Assembly (NCBI RefSeq): GCF_004784475.1 | Contig: NZ_SRRT01000012.1 | Coordinates: forward strand, 1 to 64,000 | Reading direction: 5' to 3' | DNA: 64,000 bases | Source of the DNA: Streptomyces bauhiniae | GTDB taxonomy: Bacteria > Actinomycetota > Actinomycetes > Streptomycetales > Streptomycetaceae | Shown: positions 32,850 through 42,386 of the stretch, piece after piece | Layout: each line of letters begins with the position of its first letter | Position numbering within the stretch: the stretch's first letter is position 1 | The notes under the pieces: generated by a model | The model's input: only the letters and a program-made list of their open reading frames with translations | Database searches by the model: none | What the model was told of the DNA's origin: nothing | Translations under genes and position numbers: made by a program

Positions 32850-34948
32850 CACGCCTCCCGCTCAGCGGTGAGCGCCGCTCGTCCGGCTTCCCGCAGCGCG
32901 AGGAGCTCTTCTTCCGTGGCGGGTGCGGCGTGGGGGCCTGTGAGGTGGCCGCGCAGGAGGTAGTCGCCGGGCTGGTGGTGGTAGGGCCAGTCCTGACGCT
33001 GGGTGAGGTAGAGGGCGTCGGTGCGGAAGGCGACGACGGTGCCGGGCGGGGTGTGCAGGGCGCCAGCGTAGGTGTCGTCGTCGCGGTGGCGCTGGGTGAG
33101 CAGCGCGGCGCGGGCGCCGGACCAGATGGCGGCGGCCCATTCGGGGTGGGCGTTGGGGTCGCGGGCGAAGCCGGTGGGCTTCTGCCAGGTGATCAGCTCG
33201 TCGTCGAAGCCGATGACCTCGGCGTCGGGCGGCACGTCGCGCTCCATGGACCGGGGGGTGGTGCCGGTGACCATGCGCGGGCGCTGGGCGAAGGCGCCGA
33301 TGCCGTACAGGAGGATCGAGCGCACGGCTCGGGAGGCGAGGTGCGCGGCGCGGGCCTGCTGCGGGTCGCCTTGGAAGTGGGCCTGGGCGGAGAGGTTGGC
33401 CCAGGCCTCCTTGAGCTTCTTGGCCCAGTCGTCCAGGGGTTTGCCGTCCTCCCACAGGATTCCGTCGAGGATTTCGATCCTCCACGGGGTGAGGGGGTTG
33501 GTCATGGCGGTGTGGACCTCGGGGCCGCCGGCCCAGGTGGTGAAGGTGGCGCCGGGTTCGGCCGGGTAGTGCCAGGCGCGGTCTCCGGGCGCGGGAGCCG
33601 GGAGGAGCCCGACGTGGTTCCAGTTGTCGGGGACGGTGACGCGGATCTGCCAGTGCCCGCTCCCGTACAGGGCGCGCGTCTGTTCTTTCTCGGACCAGGC
33701 GGCGAAGGTGGCGGCGGTGACGCGGCGGGGGGTGCCGACGGGGGATTTCCAGGTGTGCTTGGCGTAGGCGAAGGTGCGGTCGTACTCGACGAGCTGGGGC
33801 AGCTGGTCTGGGACGCGGGGCGGGGTGAGGAGTTCGTTGCGGCCTTGCCCGGCGGTGGCGTGCAGCAGGCCGCGCAGTTCCTCCGAGAGGACGGGGAAGC
33901 CGTCGGCGTGCTGGCCTCGGGCGGGGATGGTGCGGGTCCACAGGTCGCGGCCGGTCTGGGAGGGGGAGCCCATGAGGACGGCGTCGTTCCAGTGGCGGCG
34001 CAGGGCCTGCCACAGCAGCACGAACGCGTCGCGGACGGTGTGCGGGTCGTCTTCGCCGGTGTCGAACCACTCCCCCACCGAGCGGATCTCCACGTGGCTG
34101 TCGCCGTTGTCCCGCTGGTAGCGCCCGACGGGGTTGCGGGCGTGGACGAAGTGCCCGGCCATCCGGTCGCGGCCGCGGCCGGTGTCGGTGCGCCAGCCCG
34201 GGATCGGCGCGTTCAGCCAGGCGGAGACGGCGTCGCGGAGGTAGGGGTAGCGGTCCGCGTCGCGGTGCCAGGGGTCGCCGGCGGTGATGTAGATCCGTTC
34301 CACGCCCTCGGGGATGGTGTGGAAGACGGCGGTGAGAATGTCCGCGGCCGACCGGCCGGCGAGGTCGAGGTGGTGGGTCTGGTTGCGGTGGACCAGGATC
34401 CCGGTGGTGGCGTCCAGGAAGACGGTGGAGCGGGGCTGCTGGGTGAAGTTAGGCCGGGTGGACGCCAGTACGGGGGTGGCGGCGAGCCAGGCATCGCCGC
34501 TGCTGCCCGCCGGAATGGAGGGAAGATTCCGCGGCGTCTGGGGCGCTGTGGGCGCCTGCGGGGTCGCGGGTTCTGCGGGAACCGCTGGCTGGGCAGGTCG
34601 CGCAGCGGCGGTGGTCGTTGTGGGGGCGGTCGCGGCCTGTTGCGGCGGGGGCGGTGGGGCTTCGAATGTGGCCTTGGCCGTGAAGGGCTCGGCCGTCGCC
34701 GGCTGCAGGGCATCGTTCACAGCGAGGCTGTCGGGGGCCAGGGCCGGGGCGAGGGCGACCACGTCGGCCACGCCCAGTCCGGCCGCCGGGGCGATCCGCT
34801 CAGCCTTCGCCTTCGGGTAGGAGGCCAACTGGATGATCAGCTTGTCGCGGTCCGCTTCCTGCTTCGTCAGTGCGGCCCGAATCCTTTTGATCTGGTCCCG
34901 CACGGTGCGCAGGTCGGCGAGCGCGGCGCTGTAGCTGGGTGCGTCCAT
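32849..34948 (-). CDS. Large conserved-looking protein of unknown function (699 aa)
   Basis: ATG 34948 has AAGGA upstream. Residues ~1-45 form a charged coiled coil (DLRTVRDQIKRIRAALTKQE). Residues ~80-150 are a Pro/Ala/Thr-rich linker. The remaining ~540 residues form a globular region with many Trp and motifs such as FLDATTG, YITAGDPWHR and MGSPSQTGRDLW. The last resembles a motif in some actinophage polymerase-like proteins, but I cannot assign a family. It is the central gene of a three-gene minus-strand operon (35573 to 32136). Confidence 0.6.
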   Translation of the reverse strand: MDAPSYSAALADLRTVRDQIKRIRAALTKQEADRDKLIIQLASYPKAKAERIAPAAGLGVADVVALAPALAPDSLAVNDALQPATAEPFTAKATFEAPPPPPQQAATAPTTTTAAARPAQPAVPAEPATPQAPTAPQTPRNLPSIPAGSSGDAWLAATPVLASTRPNFTQQPRSTVFLDATTGILVHRNQTHHLDLAGRSAADILTAVFHTIPEGVERIYITAGDPWHRDADRYPYLRDAVSAWLNAPIPGWRTDTGRGRDRMAGHFVHARNPVGRYQRDNGDSHVEIRSVGEWFDTGEDDPHTVRDAFVLLWQALRRHWNDAVLMGSPSQTGRDLWTRTIPARGQHADGFPVLSEELRGLLHATAGQGRNELLTPPRVPDQLPQLVEYDRTFAYAKHTWKSPVGTPRRVTAATFAAWSEKEQTRALYGSGHWQIRVTVPDNWNHVGLLPAPAPGDRAWHYPAEPGATFTTWAGGPEVHTAMTNPLTPWRIEILDGILWEDGKPLDDWAKKLKEAWANLSAQAHFQGDPQQARAAHLASRAVRSILLYGIGAFAQRPRMVTGTTPRSMERDVPPDAEVIGFDDELITWQKPTGFARDPNAHPEWAAAIWSGARAALLTQRHRDDDTYAGALHTPPGTVVAFRTDALYLTQRQDWPYHHQPGDYLLRGHLTGPHAAPATEEELLALREAGRAALTAEREA

Positions 34949-34973
34949 CGGGCGTTCCTTGTCCGGGCCGAGT

Positions 34974-35573
34974 TCAGTCGACGGTGGCGTGAGTGGAAAC
35001 GTAGGCGAGGGCTCCGCCCGAGTGGGAGGCCAGCCGCGTGCCCAGCAGCTGTTCGGCAAGCTGCCGGTCGCCATCGGCGTGGGAGGTGAGGCGGGTTTGC
35101 GGGGTGGCCAGGTCGGTGACGTAGCCGACCAGGCAGGCATCGGGAAAGGCGTGACGGCCCTCGGAGTTCTTCTCCCACCGCTGAAGGCCGGTCAGGACGG
35201 CCACCACGTAGCCGGACAAAGTGACCGGCAGCACTCCCCCGGCCGCGACACTCGCCGCGTCGCACCGCCACCAGCCGCGCAGCGCCTTGAGCAGGTCCTC
35301 CGACGGGAGGTCGGCGGCGAAGCCGAGCCAGGAGCGTTCTGGTTCCTGCGTCCGCCGGGCCGCATCCACCCGCAGGACGGCGATTTCCCGGGCCGGCAGT
35401 CGATCGAGCGGCGCCTGCCGCCGCGTCTGCAGGGCCTGGACGACCTCGAGCGGAACCATGACGCGCACGCCGCGGCGGGACAGGCCTGGCAGCAGTCCGG
35501 CAGCGATGAGGCGGCGGAATGTGGTGATCGCGCAGCCGAGCTCCTCCGCGGCCTGCCCGGTCGTCAGCAACAT
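34974..35573 (-). CDS. Excisionase/MerR-like HTH DNA-binding protein (199 aa)
   Basis: The N-terminus MLLTTGQAAEELGCAITTFR is an HTH_17/excisionase-type domain with its wing (LPGLSRRGVRVMVPLEVVQA). The C-terminal ~130 residues are unrecognised. ATG 35573 has AGGGAG 8 bases upstream. It is the first gene of the operon with the 699-aa and 237-aa proteins (25-bp gap) and may regulate it. The AACTCTCATAT box lies just upstream. Confidence 0.7.
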   Translation of the reverse strand: MLLTTGQAAEELGCAITTFRRLIAAGLLPGLSRRGVRVMVPLEVVQALQTRRQAPLDRLPAREIAVLRVDAARRTQEPERSWLGFAADLPSEDLLKALRGWWRCDAASVAAGGVLPVTLSGYVVAVLTGLQRWEKNSEGRHAFPDACLVGYVTDLATPQTRLTSHADGDRQLAEQLLGTRLASHSGGALAYVSTHATVD

Positions 35574-35594
35574 CCCACCCACTCCCTACATGCA

Positions 35595-35605
35595 AACTCT
35601 CATAT
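35595..35605 (-). promoter_or_regulatory. ATATGAGAGTT box upstream of the HTH gene
   Basis: On the minus strand this AT-rich 11-mer precedes the 35573 start by 21 bases. The same 11-mer, in coding orientation, precedes tnsA at 38268-38278. It could be a -10 element or a shared operator. Confidence 0.35.
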
Positions 35606-35741
35606 CTGATTCGGCATGAAGATTAGCGGAGTCCTGAGGAACCGTCAAAGACCGGACAACCGACCTCGCCCATCAAGCCCAGGCCTCCTGCCTGTCGGCG
35701 GCTCCGGGGCGCCCCGACCACGACGATTGCCACCAAGTCGT

Positions 35742-37358
35742 CTATCGGCACGCCGGGCACAGGTTGTCGTCGTTGTACTCGTATGGAACGTCGGCCGGAG
35801 CAAGGTGGACGGTCCGGCACGAGGTGCACAGGTCTCCTCCGCAGCTGCGGCAGCCCACGTAGCGCCCGCCCGCGTACTCGTAGCGTCGCTTCTCGATATA
35901 TGGGTCGTTGCACCTCTTTTGCTGTTCCGGCTCGGCCTCGGGGTACAGCGCTGCGACTTGGTAGGTGTCCTTCAGTTTGACCTGAGTGAGGTCCTGGCCT
36001 TCCTGGAAGACTCGTCGCCACTCTCCTTGCAGATGCAGTTCGTCAGCGCCGCATACCTTCACGAGGGTCAGGCCTTCGTCGTACGCCTTATAGGCCTTGG
36101 ACCATAGGTTGGCGAAGGCTTGTGAGCGGATGATGTGCATCCAGTCGGGACGGCGCAGATCCTTGTTGGATGTCGGTTCCCCCATGGTGGAGACAAATTC
36201 GGAGTACAAGGCTTTCACGTACGCCAGCGTGACCGCGTCGTCCTCGTCGAGGGCGCGGGCCCGCGCGTCGCGCAGGGTGGTACGGAACTTCTCAAGCAGG
36301 TTCTCGGTGGACCCGGACGTGTAGGACTCGTGGATGACCGGTGGGTCACACAGTGCGTACTTGGAGCTCGATAGGCGCAGCAGGAGCCGCAAAGTGGACT
36401 CGGTAATCCAGACAGGTCCAGGTTCAAGGCGCGGCCCAAGAGGGCTGGGCAGGTAGGCGCCGTGTTCCCAGGCTGAGGGGGTGATGAGATGGATACCAGC
36501 GCGACGCCGGTCATGCGGGTGAGGGTCAGTGGGCTGGAGCTGGCCGAGGGGAAGATGGGTCTTAAAAGCGGCTAGGTAGGCACCGTTAATGTTGAGCGCC
36601 GTCACTGAGTCCGTCTGGTCTGGTGCCTGTGGGCGCTGCCAGTCGGGACGTGCCTCCCAGACTCGGTCAGGCGTGTGCGGGGAGGGCTTGCGGAGTGTCT
36701 CGGGCAGTGCGGGGCGGCGGACGATGTCGTACCGGGCACCGATTCGGCACACATCGAGCAGCCGCATGGCGTCCGGGATTGCGCGTGCGGTGAGTGCTGC
36801 GATGGCTTGGCGCTGATCTCCGTCGTGGGCGGCCACGGCTGCGGCGACGGTCTCCCCGACCAAGTCCTGGGGGCTGTTGAAGCGGTGTGAGGCACCGGCG
36901 CGGGGGTGTGGGATCCGGGGCCGTGGTGTCTCATCAGGCTCGGGAAGGCTGACGGTCGGCAAGGGGGTGGCTGCCTCTGCGCACTCGGCAGCGGTGAGGT
37001 GTTGCGGATAGCCGTCCACGTGCTGGCTGGCCGGGTTTCCGCACAGCACGCAGAAGGGGTGTTGTGGCAGGAGTTCGGTGGAGGTGTCGGGCGTCGGCTG
37101 GTTGAGGGCGAGGTTGGGATTCTCGGCGGCGCAGGCGCGGGCTTGCGTGAGGAAATAGGCGTAGGCGGCGCGGACGTGTCCTTGCGGCTCGGTGTGTCCC
37201 CCTTCCCATGCGTGGAGCGTGGCGGGGCTGATGCCGATCGCGTGGGCTACCGCATCAGCGGTGAGGGCGAGATCGGTACGCAGCCTGCTGCGTTCGGCGG
37301 GCTCGGGCAGAGGACAGCGGGTGGCGAGGAGGTCGTCGATCGCGGGATATCTACTCAA
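35742..37358 (-). CDS. Telomere-associated protein Tap-like (HTH plus conserved C-terminal region)
   Basis: This 538-aa protein has an N-terminal XRE-type HTH (LALTADAVAHAIGISPATLH) and a CxxC pair (CVLCG). A long region follows with LLRLSSSKYALCDPPVIHES, WTSG-like ENLLEKFRTTL, DWMHIIRSQAFANLW and KVCGADELHL. I recall this region from Streptomyces Tap proteins, which bring terminal protein to telomeric 3' overhangs of linear replicons. The C-terminus adds two Cys-rich knuckles (CRSCGGDLCTSCR; CPAC). The start appears to be TTG 37358. A tpg gene is not obvious nearby, so the function is tentative. Confidence 0.55.
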   Translation of the reverse strand: MSRYPAIDDLLATRCPLPEPAERSRLRTDLALTADAVAHAIGISPATLHAWEGGHTEPQGHVRAAYAYFLTQARACAAENPNLALNQPTPDTSTELLPQHPFCVLCGNPASQHVDGYPQHLTAAECAEAATPLPTVSLPEPDETPRPRIPHPRAGASHRFNSPQDLVGETVAAAVAAHDGDQRQAIAALTARAIPDAMRLLDVCRIGARYDIVRRPALPETLRKPSPHTPDRVWEARPDWQRPQAPDQTDSVTALNINGAYLAAFKTHLPLGQLQPTDPHPHDRRRAGIHLITPSAWEHGAYLPSPLGPRLEPGPVWITESTLRLLLRLSSSKYALCDPPVIHESYTSGSTENLLEKFRTTLRDARARALDEDDAVTLAYVKALYSEFVSTMGEPTSNKDLRRPDWMHIIRSQAFANLWSKAYKAYDEGLTLVKVCGADELHLQGEWRRVFQEGQDLTQVKLKDTYQVAALYPEAEPEQQKRCNDPYIEKRRYEYAGGRYVGCRSCGGDLCTSCRTVHLAPADVPYEYNDDNLCPACR

Positions 37359-38282
37359 TCATCTGTTCTTTCTCGACATGGCGCGTGGCGGAAAACGAGA
37401 GGAAGCAGCAAGTGCTGGCGGCGTTGGCGATACCGTCCTTCTCTCCGGTCCGTCAACCGGAAGCCCTTGCCGGCGCCGCTCGCCAGGACTCATCGGCGTT
37501 GCTGGTCCACGAGGCCGGATCAATGTCGGGGCGAGAGGCATTTACCGAGGGCCCACATGGCGCGCAGCAGGCGAGCGCGGTCAGCCATCGGTATACGGAC
37601 CTGATGTGGACCGGCACGGATGGTGTGCCGGACACGTCTCGAACCTAAAGCGGGCTCGCAGGGCGACGCGAGCCTTTCGGTCATTTGTTCCCATGTGTTG
37701 CCCAGACGCAACGCGCGTAGCACGCGGTGGTCCGCCGTCCGCCGGTAGCCGACGAGCCCTGACTGGAAGTCCGGCGCACTGTTGGTCACCGGCAGGATGT
37801 CCCGCCCCGCCTTGGCGTTCAAAATGCCATCAGCGCAGGTGAAAGCACACTTCTAACGGGCAAAGGCGGGAGCTCTGATTCGCGTCCTTGCGCAGGAGAG
37901 GGGCACTGTAGAGGCAGGGTCTGACAATGCGTCGGTACGGCCGATGCGGCGGATATGGCGCGAAGTTTCGGCTACCGCCCGGTACCCCAGCCAGACGCTA
38001 CATGCGCTGCCGGAAGGGTGCGCCAGGATGCGCCTATGAGTCCCACCCCGACAATCCTGCCCACCTTCCGGGCGGCGACTGCGCTCACACCGGCGACGGC
38101 TCTGGAGCCGCTCTGTTTCCGCCTCTTGCAGCCGCGCGCCTTGCCGGTGTGAACGTGGCGTACGCGCCACAGCTCGCCGTCGCGGATCCGACTGGCGTCC
38201 CCACGGCATGTTCCCAAACTCCTGCCCTGCCTTCCGAGTAGCACCTCCTATCAACATTTCCATGCATATATGAGAGTTGTTC
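37359..38282. other. Long intergenic region upstream of tnsA; expected site of the right transposon end
   Basis: This ~920 bp has no convincing gene. A minus-strand 100-codon frame at 37520-37822 has a short protein-like patch (RVLRALRLGNTWEQMTERL) but no ribosome-binding site. In Tn7-like elements the right end lies just upstream of tnsA, so TnsB-binding repeats should be here. I could not pick out repeated ~20-bp sites or a clear TGT-type terminus by eye; the AT-rich stretch at 38250-38280 is tnsA's promoter region. Confidence 0.5.
38268..38278 (+). promoter_or_regulatory. ATATGAGAGTT box at the tnsA start
   Basis: The 11-mer ends 4 bases before GTG 38283. If CATATAT (from 38265) acts as the -10, the tnsA mRNA would be nearly leaderless. 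It is shared with the box before the 35573 HTH gene. Confidence 0.35.
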
Positions 38283-39080
38283 GTGATCCCTCTGTCCTTC
38301 GAAGTGCACCAGCAGACTGATCCCCCGCCGCCACTGAGCATCGGCCGTCGCTTCGCTGATCCGGCACACATGACCGCACGGTTCGTCCGCCCTGACGGCA
38401 CCGAGTACGAACTGCCCTGGCTGGAGACGGCTGGAGAACAGCGGCTGGAGGAGTGCCTGCCGGTACGGCGGTTCCCTGCCTGCAAGGGGCGGCGCTCGGC
38501 GCCGGGCTGGTATTGGTCCTCGACCGACAGGTGCCTGGTGCACCACGGGTTCAAGGCCATGCGCACGCAGCTCATGATGCTGGACCACGATCCGGTGGTG
38601 ACGGCTCTGGCCTGCCGGCCGGTGGAGCTGTCGTGGCACGGCCGGGGCAGCAGGACGGTGTCACACGCGCCGCACCTGATGGCACGTCTGGCGGATGGCA
38701 GCGGACTGCTGGTGGACTGTGCGAGCCGGTTCGGGGCGGGGCGGCGACTGGTTTGGCGGGCCGCCCACCTGGAAAAGGCTGCGGCCGCCGCAGGCTGGCA
38801 CTACCGTCTGATCGGACCGCCGCAGCCCGTGGTGGAGGCCAACGTGCGCTGGCTCGCCGGCTACCGGCATCCGCGGTATGCGCAGGACCGGTTGCCGGAG
38901 GTGGCCGAGTGTTTCCGGACACCGACGGCGCTGGCCGAGGGGGTGCGGCTGCTGGGTGATCCGATCGCGGTGTGGCCGTCGGTGTTCCACGCACTGTGGG
39001 TGGGCGTGCTGAGCGTGCCGCTGGAACGCCCGCTGGACGAACGGACCGTCGCGGTGGCATGCGCGGAGGACGGGCGGTGA
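38283..39080 (+). CDS. tnsA: TnsA-like transposon endonuclease subunit
   Basis: This 265-aa protein of the restriction-endonuclease-like TnsA class precedes tnsB. The motif region reads HAPHLMARLADGSGLLVDCA. Homologues usually have PD where this has PH, and a VDV(K/R) where this has VDC, so the active site may be altered. Conserved features follow: an aromatic GWHYRLIG strand and the NVRWLAGYRHPR segment typical of actinobacterial TnsA-like proteins. The chosen start is GTG 38283 (TTG 38277 is possible). Its stop overlaps tnsB in GTGA. TnsA normally cuts the 5' ends so that transposition is cut-and-paste. Confidence 0.78.
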   Translation: MIPLSFEVHQQTDPPPPLSIGRRFADPAHMTARFVRPDGTEYELPWLETAGEQRLEECLPVRRFPACKGRRSAPGWYWSSTDRCLVHHGFKAMRTQLMMLDHDPVVTALACRPVELSWHGRGSRTVSHAPHLMARLADGSGLLVDCASRFGAGRRLVWRAAHLEKAAAAAGWHYRLIGPPQPVVEANVRWLAGYRHPRYAQDRLPEVAECFRTPTALAEGVRLLGDPIAVWPSVFHALWVGVLSVPLERPLDERTVAVACAEDGR

Positions 39081-41236
39081 GCCGGCCCTTGCTCAGGCCC
39101 GGCACCGTCGTGCGCTACGGCAACCGGGAGTGGACCGTCGCGGGTATCGAGGCATCCTCGGCGTCCGGTGCGCGGATCTGGCTCTCCGGGACGGAGAAGA
39201 AGGACGAGCAGGACACACTGGCGGTGTTCGAGCTGGCGGAGTTGCTCGGCGATGCGTCGTTCGAGCCGGTAGGGGGTCCGCCGCGTCTGCGGGTACCGCA
39301 GATGGGCCTGCTGTCGACGGTGTCCGAGGACGAGCAGTGGCGTGCGTTCGAACTGGAGCGGCACGTCCGCGAGGTGGAGACGGGGCGTCCCACCCTGGAC
39401 GGCACGGCGTCGGTGAGACCTGAGTACGATCCCGTGTCCACCACCCTGGCCCAGCGTGAGCAGGCGAAGGCCGATGAACTGGCCGCGCAGGGCTGGTCGG
39501 ACGTGAGCCGGGCGACGGTGCGCAGGTGGCGTGCGCGCTACCACGCGGACGGGGTGTGGGGGCTGGTCAAGAAGCGTCGCAGCTCGGCGAGGCTGGTCCG
39601 CGCCGATCCCCGGGTGGTCGAGGCGCTGCGCGCCCTGCTGGCTGTCGAGGCTTCCCGCTCCCGGTCGCGGGGGTGGAAGAAGCGGATGCGCGGGGAGGTG
39701 CAGTGGTGGCTGGACGACCACCACCGCGAGGACGGCCGGCGGACGGTCGAGGTGCCGCCGCAGTCCACGTTCAACAGGCTCCTCGATACGGTGGAAGCAT
39801 CCCTCGGGTTGCAGGGGACGGTGGCGCAGCGGCGTGCCCGCGCCGCCCGTCCGGCCCCGCCGTTCACCCCGACGCTGGCGCTGCGTCCGGGGGAGATCGT
39901 GATGCTGGACAGTTCGCCGCTGGACGTGCTGGTGGTCCTGGACGACGGGGTGGTGGGGCGGCTGGAGTTGACCATCGCCGTGGATGTGGCCGTGCGCGGT
40001 CTGTGGGGGGTGCTGCGGCCGGTGGGGAGCAAGCTGACGGACGTGGCGGTGCTGCTGGCGCAGATGATGACGCCGATGGTGATGCGGCCCGGCTGGTCCG
40101 CGGCGCTGTCGATGGCCTCCTCGGTCGTGCCGCACGAGCGGCTGACCGGCATCGACGAGCGGCTGAAGGACGCGGCGGCCCGTCCGGTGATCGTGCCCGA
40201 GACGGTCGTGGTCGACCAGGGCAAGGTGTTCGTCTCTGCAGCCACCCGGGCCGCGTGCGAGAGTCTGGGGATCTCGCTGCAGCCGGTGCCTCCGGCCAAC
40301 GGACCGGCGAAGGGACATGTGGAGAGGCCGTTCGGTTCGATCAATTCGCTGTTCTGCCAATGGCTGCCCGGTTACACCGGTTCGAACGTGAGTGAGCGCG
40401 GCTCCAAAGTCGAGCAGGAGTCGCTGTGGACCGTGGCCGAACTCCGGGCATTGTGGGAGGAGTTCCTCGTGTACTGGCACCACCGCCCGCACGCGGGGCT
40501 GCGGCATCCTCTGATGCCAAAGAAGGCTCTCACCCCGAACCAGATGTGGGCGGCACTGCTGCCCGTCGCCGGGTACGTGCCGGTGCCTTTGTCGTCGGAC
40601 GACTTCGTGGAGCTGCTGCCGGTGCGCTGGCAGCCGATCACCGATGCCGGTATCCGGTTCAACTACCGCACCTACGACGGTAGCTGCCTCAACGGCCACC
40701 GCGGGCAGGACTCCGGGGTGCGGGCGCAAAAGGGCCTGTGGGAGGTGCACTACAACCCTTACGACCCGGTCCGGATCTGGGTGCGGCTGCCGGAGGGTTT
40801 CCGCGAGGTGGCATGGATCCACACCACCTCGGTCGCCCTCCCGTTCACGCACCACGTCTGGGAACACATCTGCAAGGTGGTCGAGCGCACCGGCTCGCGT
40901 GAGGAGCACGAGGCCGAACTGGCCCTAGCCCTGGACGCCTTCCTCAGGCGGGCCGCGGGCAAAGAGAAGCTGTCCGGCAGGGAGCGGCGGGTGATGGCGA
41001 AGTCCCGCGCCTCGGAGACCGTGCCGGTGCCCGCGGGCGAGATCAATGTGCTGGACGTGCTCGCCCCGTCGTTCGGGCTGGCCGGCGTGTACGCGGCGCC
41101 TGATCCCGACGACGAGACCCTGCCGGATGAGGACGACGAGGATGTCATCGGTGACGGGTCACAGGCCGGCCATGTCTCGGAAGGGTCTCTCATCCTCAGC
41201 GACCAGGATCTTGAGGAGGACCAGTGGCTGCCGTGA
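39077..41236 (+). CDS. tnsB: TnsB-like DDE transposase
   Basis: This 719-aa Mu/Tn7-type integrase has a conserved DDE catalytic triad: Asp278 (MLDSSPLD), Asp380 (VVVDQGK) and Glu416 (GHVERPFGS), i.e. DD35E. An N-terminal HTH region includes ELAAQGWSDVSRATVRRWRA, and a Mu-transposase C-terminal beta barrel covers ~520-600 (WQPITDAGIRFNYRTYDG). The acidic C-terminal tail probably contacts TnsC. GTG 39077 overlaps tnsA; the 3' end overlaps tnsC by 13 bp. Confidence 0.9.
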   Translation: MSRPLLRPGTVVRYGNREWTVAGIEASSASGARIWLSGTEKKDEQDTLAVFELAELLGDASFEPVGGPPRLRVPQMGLLSTVSEDEQWRAFELERHVREVETGRPTLDGTASVRPEYDPVSTTLAQREQAKADELAAQGWSDVSRATVRRWRARYHADGVWGLVKKRRSSARLVRADPRVVEALRALLAVEASRSRSRGWKKRMRGEVQWWLDDHHREDGRRTVEVPPQSTFNRLLDTVEASLGLQGTVAQRRARAARPAPPFTPTLALRPGEIVMLDSSPLDVLVVLDDGVVGRLELTIAVDVAVRGLWGVLRPVGSKLTDVAVLLAQMMTPMVMRPGWSAALSMASSVVPHERLTGIDERLKDAAARPVIVPETVVVDQGKVFVSAATRAACESLGISLQPVPPANGPAKGHVERPFGSINSLFCQWLPGYTGSNVSERGSKVEQESLWTVAELRALWEEFLVYWHHRPHAGLRHPLMPKKALTPNQMWAALLPVAGYVPVPLSSDDFVELLPVRWQPITDAGIRFNYRTYDGSCLNGHRGQDSGVRAQKGLWEVHYNPYDPVRIWVRLPEGFREVAWIHTTSVALPFTHHVWEHICKVVERTGSREEHEAELALALDAFLRRAAGKEKLSGRERRVMAKSRASETVPVPAGEINVLDVLAPSFGLAGVYAAPDPDDETLPDEDDEDVIGDGSQAGHVSEGSLILSDQDLEEDQWLP

Positions 41237-42258
41237 TTACTGCCGTCGGCGGGGACTTCTCCGACAGTGATGTCACTCCCGGCGCGGTCACGGACTGCGT
41301 CCGGTGGCAGGAGTACGTCCGCCGTCTACGGGTGATCGCCCCTCCGGCGGACGACCCGTCCTGGGATCAGGCGAGGCGGCTGAACTACCACTCGGAGTTC
41401 GTCACCCTCAAGACGCCGTCCATGGAACGGGCGATGGCAGAGCTGAGGGTCACTCTGCTGGTGAACAACAAGCAGCCGGGTACCGCCCGGCGCGGGCTGA
41501 TCGTGTCCGGGCCTCCGGGGGCGGGAAAGTCGACCACCCTCATGGAACTCGGCCGGTCCTTCGAACTGAGCGAACGGCGCCGTCGGCCGGGCCTGGAGGG
41601 CTCCATGCCCGTGCTGTTCGCTTCCGTCCCGCCCACCTACACGCCCAGGAACCTGGCCAAGGTCCTCGCCCGGTTCGCGGGCATTCCCGTCCACGACCGG
41701 ATGACCGAATACACCATCACCAACGCCGTGTGCCACGTCATGTTGGAGCGGGGCACCCGGCTTGTGTTCATCGACGACGTGCACCTGCTCAACACCCGTA
41801 CCCGGCCCGGCGCCGACACCTCCGACCAGGTCAAGACCCTGATGGAACGAGTACCCGCGACGTTCGTGCTGGCCGGTGTCAACGTGGAGGACTCGCCGCT
41901 GCTGACCGGGCCCCGCGGTGCCCAGCTCGCCGCCCGCTGCAAACTCCTGCGCACTCCTCCGCTGCTCAACGGAACCGCGGAGCAGAAGAAGATGTGGCGC
42001 ACGCTCCTGGGCGACATGGAGGGGGCGCTGCGGCTGGCCCACCACCGGCCCGGAACGCTGGTACGCCACGCCGCCTACATCCATCTGCGCACCGGCGGCG
42101 TGATGGCCAGTCTCTCCCTCCTCGTCAGGGAGGCAGCGATCCGTTCCATCCTGGACGGAAGCCTCGCGATCACGAAGAAACATCTGTCGCAGGTGCTCCT
42201 CGATGTCCAGGCCACGAACGCGGCGCGCGCCACTCTGCGGCAACGCCCTGGCAGCTGA
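41224..42258 (+). CDS. tnsC: TnsC/TniB-like AAA+ transposition regulator
   Basis: In this 344-aa ATPase, Walker A GPPGAGKST lies at ~96-104 and Walker B LVFIDDVHLL at ~180, followed by a sensor segment (FVLAGVNVEDS). The N-terminal ~80 residues include the MERAMAELRVTLLVNNK helix seen in TniB-type proteins. TnsC bridges the TniQ target selector and the TnsAB transposase. GTG 41224 lies inside the end of tnsB, so the genes are coupled. Confidence 0.88.
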   Translation: MAAVITAVGGDFSDSDVTPGAVTDCVRWQEYVRRLRVIAPPADDPSWDQARRLNYHSEFVTLKTPSMERAMAELRVTLLVNNKQPGTARRGLIVSGPPGAGKSTTLMELGRSFELSERRRRPGLEGSMPVLFASVPPTYTPRNLAKVLARFAGIPVHDRMTEYTITNAVCHVMLERGTRLVFIDDVHLLNTRTRPGADTSDQVKTLMERVPATFVLAGVNVEDSPLLTGPRGAQLAARCKLLRTPPLLNGTAEQKKMWRTLLGDMEGALRLAHHRPGTLVRHAAYIHLRTGGVMASLSLLVREAAIRSILDGSLAITKKHLSQVLLDVQATNAARATLRQRPGS

Positions 42259-42386
42259 CCGGCGCGGTGGGAGGCCCACCCGGGGCTGCCACCGCGGGCC
42301 CGCCCTGCAGCCCCCCCCCTCCCCGTGCCGACGGGGCGCTGGTCCATGGCCGCGCCCCCTGCCCTGCTCTGCCCTCAACGCCCCAC

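Noticed and set aside
37359..38282. Right end of the Tn7-like transposon
   Set aside because: Expected here from gene order, but no repeated TnsB-like sites or terminal inverted repeat could be identified by eye, and no matching left end was found.
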